A stretch of 64,000 nt of DNA from Bolinopsis microptera. Its lineage: Eukaryota > Ctenophora > Tentaculata > Lobata > Bolinopsidae. Both the position numbers and the translations under genes were made by a program. The number at the start of each line of letters is the position of its first letter. The first letter of the stretch is position 1. The DNA lies in assembly GCF_026151205.1 (NCBI RefSeq), contig NC_087080.1, forward strand, positions 6,552,797 to 6,616,796, written 5' to 3'. The notes beneath the pieces are model-generated. The model had not been told where the DNA came from and did not search any database. It saw only the letters and a list, made by a program, of their open reading frames with translations. Of this stretch, positions 57,783-64,000 are shown one piece after another.

Positions 57783-58074
57783 ACTAGAAAGCCCGTGGTA
57801 ACAGGGACGAAGCCAGTAGTATTCTTTGAAAGAAAATTTTAATCGCATCAAAAAATATCCATCTCAACCGAAGATACAGCCGATTTAAATATAAAACACT
57901 TTAAACACAACGTAATTACCACAAAACCGATCAAAATGACGTTAAAACAATCTTTGCACGTGCATGTGTGCATTAAAACACCGTTGCTATGGAACCTTTT
58001 GGTTGTTACCTAAATTCCTATTTTTCATCTAATTTGCACGTGGGCGGTCGTACAGTGTACGTACAAACAAAAAG
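57783..58074 (+). repeat. Interspersed repeat of about 300 bp, copy 1
   Basis: Starts ACTAGAAAGCCCGTGG and ends near GTGGGCGGTCGTACAGTGTA. Nearly identical to copy 3 (62713-63034), but lacks that copy's last about 20 bp. No coding capacity. It may be a MITE or SINE-like unit; ends show only a weak TACTA inverted match. Confidence 0.75.
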
Positions 58075-58449
58075 GGGTAGAGGGTCCGCTGCAGTCCCAT
58101 TACCTTAGTATTGCTGTACAACTACTACAGAAGTAATCCCGATAACACTCGACCTCTGCCTGATCAAGAGGATATCACCATTTTACCTTCACAGACATCG
58201 AACGCTGTAAGAAGATGACGATCAGACTTCGTTATTTTCGATCAACAATGAGAATATTGAAAATTTCTATCAATGATACTGATTTTAAAAGACATTTTGA
58301 ATATCAATAGTAAAAGCAATCATCTAATCATAATCAAATTTAATTCATTCGACTGTTAACAATATTATAAAAAGTATTTTAAAGATAATAATCAGCCTCT
58401 TCTAACAATCATTAAACTCCTAACTGTCCTGAAAATGTTCAACTATTGT
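58075..58449. other. 3' flank of the amidase gene, nothing seen
   Basis: Non-coding spacer. A polyadenylation signal was not clearly identified on the minus strand. Confidence 0.4.
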
Positions 58450-59592
58450 CTATAGTTCAGTTTGTGTATCAGGTACAATACTATTGAAATCCTTCAACTC
58501 TCCTGCAACATTCCTAAACCCATCTTCAAACCTCCCTTCCATCCTCACAGCAGACTGCACATCAGGAATGTCAAGTAGACACAGTTTCTTTACTGACAAG
58601 TCAGTGTAAGCCCTGTAGTACACACACCCTCTACCCAGATCCTTGACCAAGGTCCACCAGTTAAATGCAATCAGGTCCAGTGGTGCTGTCATCATTACTC
58701 CGTAGGGGATATCAGCTGCACTCATGTGGTGGAAAATCTGGACTATAGCCTCGTTAGTAGTGGCAGGTTTTGGAGCCAGGGCGAGAAGAGTAGCAGCCTT
58801 AACAAAGCGGGAAGGTGAAGTGTAATCCCCAGGTAGTCCCAACATTCCAGATCCGGTCCATTGTGGGCCATACGAGTAGTCCTCTCCCTGGGAAGAGTAT
58901 TTGAACCCTTCTCTTCCTTTGTCATTCCTCTGAAAGTGAGGATAGTTCCTGAGATTGGTCATATGCCAGGAGTAAGGTGGAGAGTTTGTCAGTACCCCGA
59001 CTGTATTGTCATACCACTTCACTCCCTCTCCTTTAACATGTTCCAGCACTAATCCTGCCCCGGTCTTGTCGATGACGTTGTAGTGGATTGGCACCATGAT
59101 CCCCAAGTCATATCCCGCCCAAACAGCTGGAAATTTGCCACTCTCCAAGTCATTCTTAACTTGTTCAACTGTTTCGTACATAGCCAGGATGTAAGCAGCA
59201 ACCATGGTCTGTGGAATAGCGTTATCACATGCCAAACCTGTGATCTCTGCAGGGTCGATGTACTCGGCATTGTCTTTGAAGTAGAGAACACTTGCAGACA
59301 ACCCTGCTGCATTAATACCATCAGCTGTGTTAATCCATTTAGCACGAAAGATTCCTTTATACGTGATCTGTTTGTAACGATTGCTGAAAGTGAAAGGGTC
59401 TCCAGGACAGTTGGGTAGGGCGGGGGCAAGATGTTTAGTGCCAGCAGGCTCGGTTATCAAGAAGAAATCCAGAGGAATACCAAATTCTAAACTACGCCCC
59501 ACAATCACTCCTCTGTCTTTAGCTTTTACATTGATCTCCTGACAAGACTTTACCAGGGTCAACAAAATGAACAGAACAGTAAAACCCAACAT
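58450..59592 (-). CDS. Secreted choloylglycine hydrolase-family amidase
   Basis: 380 aa, single exon, ATG at 59592. A 16-residue hydrophobic signal peptide ends just before Cys17, so signal cleavage would expose the N-terminal nucleophile of an Ntn hydrolase. Other expected residues follow at family spacing: Arg33 in GRSLEF (16 after the Cys), Glu36 in place of the usual Asp, Asn94 in DGINAAGLSA, Asn203 in LTNSPPYSWH and Arg262 in SPSRFVKAA. This is the pattern of penicillin V acylases and bile-salt hydrolases, which cleave linear amide C-N bonds; the animal relatives acid ceramidase and NAAA are more distant. The substrate here is unknown; an N-acyl amide is plausible. The gene is intronless and lies antisense inside a host intron, which, with its bacterial-like motifs, raises the possibility of horizontal transfer. 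Confidence 0.85.
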   Translation of the reverse strand: MLGFTVLFILLTLVKSCQEINVKAKDRGVIVGRSLEFGIPLDFFLITEPAGTKHLAPALPNCPGDPFTFSNRYKQITYKGIFRAKWINTADGINAAGLSASVLYFKDNAEYIDPAEITGLACDNAIPQTMVAAYILAMYETVEQVKNDLESGKFPAVWAGYDLGIMVPIHYNVIDKTGAGLVLEHVKGEGVKWYDNTVGVLTNSPPYSWHMTNLRNYPHFQRNDKGREGFKYSSQGEDYSYGPQWTGSGMLGLPGDYTSPSRFVKAATLLALAPKPATTNEAIVQIFHHMSAADIPYGVMMTAPLDLIAFNWWTLVKDLGRGCVYYRAYTDLSVKKLCLLDIPDVQSAVRMEGRFEDGFRNVAGELKDFNSIVPDTQTEL

Positions 59593-60399
59593 ACTGCGAA
59601 AATGCTAAGTAACAAGTTACATAATATGTATAAATATTAAATACATATTATATTATTGTGCAACAGTTCCAGAATAATTAAAACCCAAAGAATGAAAGAA
59701 TGATACACTCAAATAAAGTTGAACAATAGCAAACTTGAATGATTGGGCGATTGATTATTAACCGCACAGAATATGTATAAATACATAATATATCTGTATA
59801 ATTAAACTAATTACAACACTACAAATCTATTACATTTATTGAGGATGACTGTAAAGGTACATTTTACCGACATTTGAAGTCAAGGCGTTGTTTTACTGAT
59901 AGTTGTGGCTGACTAATAAATATATATATATATGTCTAATATATAATATATATATATATATTTCATCGGCTGGACTTCTACACAATAAAAGAAAGCGGTT
60001 GTGATTAGATCTTCGTAAGTCTTTGCATCATTTATATATATATAAAATATATATATATTTTGTAGCTGTACTCCTACACATTAAAAGTCGGTGTTGATTA
60101 GATCTTCGAAATAAGTCTTTGCATCATTTTATTAAACATCGTTATCTGAGATAAAATTGTTCTAAAAGCAACTGGAATATTCACAAATCTTTAAAATAAC
60201 TTACAAACTAGGAAAGGAAAACAAGTCTTAGGAAGACGTACAAAACTATGTGACTTAAAACGGTACAAAACTAAAATATACTGTGTAATAATCAAACGAA
60301 AAGAATGGCTGCGTACATTTTATCTAATCTATTAAAGATTAGTTTCTCGGAAAAAGCTAGATTTCTCTGAATCAAGCAGTAAAAATATATAAATAGTAA
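59593..60399. other. Spacer with AT runs and a duplicated segment
   Basis: No gene. It contains TA repeats (59916-60062) and a direct repeat of about 70 bp. Confidence 0.5.
59964..60130 (+). repeat. Direct repeat pair of about 70 bp
   Basis: 59964-60033 and 60064-60130 share CTTCTACACA or CTCCTACACA, ATTAGATCTTCG and AAGTCTTTGCATCATTT, separated by TA-rich sequence. On the minus strand this is downstream of the Penelope-like ORF and may belong to its 3' region. Confidence 0.7.
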
Positions 60400-62420
60400 A
60401 GAATATAACACGTCTCTGATAGCAATATTGTAAACTAAACACGGGTTAATAGGCTGAGATCATGTCAAATAAAATAAATAAACTAAACACTAAGCTCCAG
60501 CGGATTTAAAAAGGATGTGGTTACTATCGAGGGTGTTCATACCCCCATAACGCTCAAGGGTTTTCAATTGGGTCTGGTAGAACCCCTCTCTAGCTTCCAT
60601 GGCCTTTTCCCTATCTGCTTGACTTATTTCAGGTTTAAATTCAAGAGCGTCCACTATAATAACAGAAAGGTGCGTACTAAGTGAAGAGTTATATAAGGCT
60701 ACTGAACTAAAATCTAAATCATGATCAATATCTAAAAAGTGATTTACTAACTTACAACTTCTGATACCTTTCTTAATGTGGCTCTTATGATTAGAAAATC
60801 TCTTAGGGAGATTAGAAGTAGTATATCCTACATACGACTGTTTACAAGTTCTACACTCCATTAAATAAATAAGGTTATTACTCTGACAAGTTATATATTT
60901 AGTAATAGGGAAAACTTGTTTAGAATGGTGACTACTAAATTTGGAACAAGGGGACAGGAAACTTTGCTTACAAACATAGCATTTTCCACAGGCATGGCAC
61001 CCTGCGTTGTCAGCCTCCCGAACAGCCGGCAATATTGCAGCGTCTGGTTCAAGAAATTGACTAGCAGTGGCTCCTCCATCTCTATCACTGCTTACAGTTC
61101 CACTAGCACGATACTTATTGTGTACAAGCATGCCACCGATAGTTTGATTCTTTCGGTGACTTACAAATACACTGTCAGCACGTACTAGCTTCTTCAAGGC
61201 TGGATCGAGATTAAGAAGGTGCTTATACTTGTGAATAATGCTCCCCATGTTGGGAAGTGCTGGATTCTGATCCATAACCATGGGTATTAGACAAGTAGTC
61301 ATCTCATCCTTATTTTTAGGGGCATACAAGTTTTTCCTATTGGTTATATCACTAAATTTGTTGAAAGCATCGTCTACAATACTAGAATGGTAACCACGGG
61401 CTACAAGGTAACCAGTATATACCTCCCTTTGCTCTAAGAAATTAGTGTCTTCACTATTGTTCTGCCTCACTCGCCTCGCCACACCATAGGGTATGTTTTT
61501 GAGAACATGGCTCCTATGACATGAGGTGGGGATGAGATAGCAGTGGGTGTCACTGGGCTTAGAGTAAAGTTTGGTATGAATAACATCGCCAACAGCATAG
61601 ACATAGGTGTCTAAAAACTCAACACCATCCTTAGAGTAGTCGTAAGTAAACACAAGGTCCGGATGGATACTATTGAGCCATTTCATAAATTGTAGAAGCT
61701 CCTCAACAGTACCAGGCCAGGCCATGTATATATCGTCACGCAACCTACCCCAGAATGCTGGTCTGTGTGGCGGGCCATGTTCTAAATCTCTTTCATTAAC
61801 TAAAATATCGATCTTATCCATTGCACAATCTGCATACTCACATGAGTTCTTAGGACCCATCGCCGCTCCACGCTCCTGACGGTATGTTATACCGTTGAAC
61901 GAAGCTATGTTGTAATCAAGAGTGATTTCTAGAGCACTAATAATGCATTCTGTACTGAACAATTGATCATAACTACTTCTTTCATTCAGGTGCTTGGTGC
62001 ATTGTTGGATCCCCATATCCCTGGGGATATTGGTGAACATGTTGGATATATCTATGGCAACATGTATCACCTCCTTACCCAACAATATGGTGGACTCATT
62101 CAAGCTATCAATCTTCCTCAAAAAATGAGGGGTGTCAATAATTCTATAATCTAAAATAGCCTTCTTCAATTCGTATGCAGTCAGGGCAGATAGGTTCTCA
62201 ATGTACGAACCACATCCAGTAGTAATCATCCTCCCAGGGTACAAAGGTGGCTTGTGGGCCTTGGGATTCAGGTATATATATAACATCCCACCAAGACTCT
62301 TTGCAATCTAAAACAAGTTTCCATAAACTCAATGTCACAATTTAAACGGGCATTAAAATGAATGTTAGATAATCGCGTCAAACTACAATATGCCGATCCG
62401 CCGAGGACTCTACTTTATAA
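60400..62420 (-). mobile_element. Penelope-like element, EN-positive
   Basis: Encodes an RT of the Penelope type linked to a GIY-YIG endonuclease. The 5' side is short: only about 130 bp separate the ORF start from an unrelated repeat, and the usual N-terminal coding part is absent, so the copy is 5'-truncated. Terminal repeats typical of the group were not recognised with certainty, and the ends given are approximate. Confidence 0.75.
60490..62286 (-). CDS. Penelope-like RT with GIY-YIG endonuclease
   Basis: 598 aa from ATG 62286; an in-frame stop lies about eight codons upstream. RT motifs: YLNPKAHKPP, GCGSYIENLS, VAIDISNMFTNIP (catalytic Asp near 79), ERGAAMGP (138-145) and RLRDDIYM (Asp184-185, with LRDD where many relatives have YxDD). 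A thumb-like SKPSDTHCYLIP segment follows. A Cys cluster (C430, C433, C436, C439) precedes the GIY-YIG nuclease: LIYLMEC (472-478), YVGYT (485-489), KRFSNHK. This arrangement matches endonuclease-bearing Penelope-like elements, whose nuclease nicks DNA to prime reverse transcription. The family's N-terminal region of roughly 200 residues is missing, so mobility is doubtful. Confidence 0.85.
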   Translation of the reverse strand: MLYIYLNPKAHKPPLYPGRMITTGCGSYIENLSALTAYELKKAILDYRIIDTPHFLRKIDSLNESTILLGKEVIHVAIDISNMFTNIPRDMGIQQCTKHLNERSSYDQLFSTECIISALEITLDYNIASFNGITYRQERGAAMGPKNSCEYADCAMDKIDILVNERDLEHGPPHRPAFWGRLRDDIYMAWPGTVEELLQFMKWLNSIHPDLVFTYDYSKDGVEFLDTYVYAVGDVIHTKLYSKPSDTHCYLIPTSCHRSHVLKNIPYGVARRVRQNNSEDTNFLEQREVYTGYLVARGYHSSIVDDAFNKFSDITNRKNLYAPKNKDEMTTCLIPMVMDQNPALPNMGSIIHKYKHLLNLDPALKKLVRADSVFVSHRKNQTIGGMLVHNKYRASGTVSSDRDGGATASQFLEPDAAILPAVREADNAGCHACGKCYVCKQSFLSPCSKFSSHHSKQVFPITKYITCQSNNLIYLMECRTCKQSYVGYTTSNLPKRFSNHKSHIKKGIRSCKLVNHFLDIDHDLDFSSVALYNSSLSTHLSVIIVDALEFKPEISQADREKAMEAREGFYQTQLKTLERYGGMNTLDSNHILFKSAGA

Positions 62421-62424
62421 CTAT

Positions 62425-62711
62425 ACTAGAAAACCCGTGGTCACAGTGAGGAAGCTAATATTGATAGTATTTTTTGTTAGTAAGTTTAGAATATCCTACA
62501 CCACCGAAGATACAGCCAAATAAAATGTTGCTCGTACTAAACACAGCGTAATATATCAAAATGACGTTAAAACAATCATTGCACGTGCACGTGCGTGTAA
62601 CAATCCTCGTTACCATGGTAACTACGCAACTTCCTATTTTTCATCTAATTTGCACGTGGGCGGTCGTACAGTGTACGTAGAAACAAAAAGAATTCTCTGA
62701 ATTATAAGTAA
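62425..62711 (+). repeat. Interspersed repeat of about 300 bp, copy 2
   Basis: The most diverged copy. Starts ACTAGAAAACCCGTGG and ends with AATTCTCTGAATTATA. It lies directly before copy 3. Confidence 0.75.
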
Positions 62712-62712
62712 G

Positions 62713-63034
62713 ACTAGAAAGCCCGTGGTAACAGGGACGAAGCTAGTAGTATTCTTTGAAAGAAAGTTTTAATCGCATCAAAAAAGATCCATCCCGACCG
62801 AAGATACAGCCGATTTAAATATAAAACACTTTAAACACAACGTAATTACCACAAAACCGATCAAAATGACGTTAAAACAATCTTTGCACGTGCATGACGC
62901 ATGTGTGCATTAAAACACCGTTGCTATGGAACCTTTTGGTTGTTACCTAAATTCCTATTTTTCCTTTTAATTTGCACGTGGGCGGTCGTACAGTGTACAG
63001 TGTACGTACAAAAACAATTCTCTGAATTATAGTA
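62713..63034 (+). repeat. Interspersed repeat of about 300 bp, copy 3
   Basis: Close match to copy 1 along almost its whole length, with a short duplication of ACAGTGTAC near the end. Ends AATTCTCTGAATTATAGTA. Confidence 0.75.
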
Positions 63035-63636
63035 GAGATATATTATATTATATATATATTATTATATCACAAACATTCCCCGATAACTTGAACAAATGAG
63101 AGAACCGTGCATAATACAAGAGCTTGAATCTCAATAACTCTCAAAACCACACCACTGTCAGTTGAACACAGATAAATCCTGACACCCAACATTACAAGTA
63201 CATGAAGCTCAATAAAACTCATTACAATATTATGTCCATATAACAGCACCAGCACAGTGCAGTAGTGCACACTATAATATATATATTTTCATGTTAAATG
63301 TGCAGAGAATTGTAAAGATAATTCAGTAAATACACTGTCACGTTACTTAAATAACAGGAATGAAGAATACCGGTGTAATCTTGTTTGTTCATAAGTCGTG
63401 TAGTCTGTTAGGCAGTATTAAACACAATAGCCCATTGAACCACTCTCAAGTATGGGTTGTTGTAGCTTTGGAATAATCAGCCGACGGACGGCACTCGGCA
63501 CGGCACGGCACGGTACTCTGCGCTAATCACCCAATTTTAGGGAGCTTTGTTCAGTCTTGTAATGGGCAGGTAGCCTGAATAAGTGCATAATCTCGTGCAG
63601 GGAATATATTTTAGAGTTCCACTTGACGGGATATGA

Positions 63637-63773
63637 CCATATAAGGGGGAACACCTGATTGGGAATGATTATATTAGGGCTCTACATGACCGGAAATAAC
63701 CATATTGGAGCACAATTTAGCAGGTGATTACCATATTTGGGCATAACCTGATAAGGATAATAACCATATTTGG
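63637..63773 (+). promoter_or_regulatory. 31-bp-periodic CArG-box array
   Basis: CCATATAAGG at 63637, CCATATTGG (one base short) at 63700, and CCATATTTGG at 63731 and 63764. Three fit the SRF consensus CC(A/T)6GG exactly. Steps of 63, 31 and 33 bp are close to whole helical turns and reflect a degenerate minisatellite of about 31 bp. It ends 39 bp before exon N. Confidence 0.5.
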
Positions 63774-63812
63774 GCCCTTAAGCGTAACGTTACCTGAAAA
63801 TCAATTGTTCAG

Positions 63813-63894
63813 GTGTGACAATGTCACAGATTGGTGCAAGAAGATCTGCAATCGGCGAGGAGAGTGAACCATGTACTAGTGACGAGGACGCCAG
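63813..63894 (+). CDS. Host gene, candidate exon N
   Basis: 82 nt, acceptor TCAATTGTTCAG, donor GTAATG, phase 1 to 2. It reads VTMSQIGARRSAIGEESEPC and then TSDEDA. The internal ATG in ACAATGT has an acceptable start context, so an alternative transcript could begin here under the CArG array just upstream. The gene continues beyond the window. Confidence 0.6.
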
Positions 63895-64000
63895 GTAATG
63901 AGATTTTTGACTCTTTCCTTTTCAATCACTCGATTATCGCTGTGCAGTGATCTCAGTGCTGTATTATCACATAAAGCAGGTGACATGTCCGTCACAGAGC

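Larger units (their letters stand above)
57138..63812 (+). other. Putative intron M-N carrying nested genes and repeats
   Basis: About 6.7 kb that contains, on the opposite strand, the amidase gene and the Penelope-like element, plus three copies of a repeat of about 300 bp. 57138-57782 and 63035-63600 show nothing beyond short AT runs. Confidence 0.5.

Noticed and set aside
62425-63034. Hammerhead ribozyme in the 300-bp repeats (as in Penelope terminal repeats)
   Set aside because: No CTGANGA plus GAAA core found on either strand.

Overview
This is AT-rich nuclear DNA from an invertebrate animal. The evidence is split genes with GT-AG introns, several LINE families, a Penelope-like element, a tRNA-derived SINE, a Polinton-type DNA polymerase and abundant simple repeats. 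A cnidarian or similar early-branching or marine invertebrate would fit, but nothing seen fixes the taxon.

Layout. 1-12.2 kb is a pile of non-LTR retrotransposons: a decayed LINE end with a TAA tail, an apparently intact two-ORF CR1/L2-like LINE on the minus strand (ORF1 with a PHD-like finger and zinc knuckles; ORF2 with endonuclease and RT), and an RTE-like LINE split by insertion of a second, 5'-truncated LINE. 12.2-18 kb is non-coding and holds minisatellites and a tRNA-derived SINE. From about 18.0 kb to the window end, a chain of short plus-strand exons with good splice signals and mostly matching phases outlines one long host gene. I do not recognise its product.

The most striking object lies in one intron of that gene: a near-perfect 14.4-kb palindrome (41655-56021). 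Two 7.05-kb arms each carry an uninterrupted family-B DNA polymerase of 1246 aa. The outer ends begin AGTAGTATG, a perfect 6-bp direct repeat (CTTGTT) flanks the whole unit, and only about 259 bp in the centre are unpaired. Termini, duplication length and polymerase match the Polinton/Maverick class, but no integrase, protease, ATPase or capsid gene is visible. Upstream of each polymerase is a ninefold tandem array of about 147 bp, and every unit carries TATAAAAGG with an initiator-like TCATTT close to 31 bp downstream.

The next large intron (57.1-63.8 kb) holds, on the minus strand, an intronless secreted amidase of the choloylglycine hydrolase/penicillin V acylase family with its catalytic residues in place, and a Penelope-like RT with a GIY-YIG endonuclease. 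Both lie between copies of a roughly 300-bp repeat. Just upstream of the last exon is a 31-bp-periodic array of CArG-box-like motifs.

All calls come from reading sequence and translations. No database search was possible.
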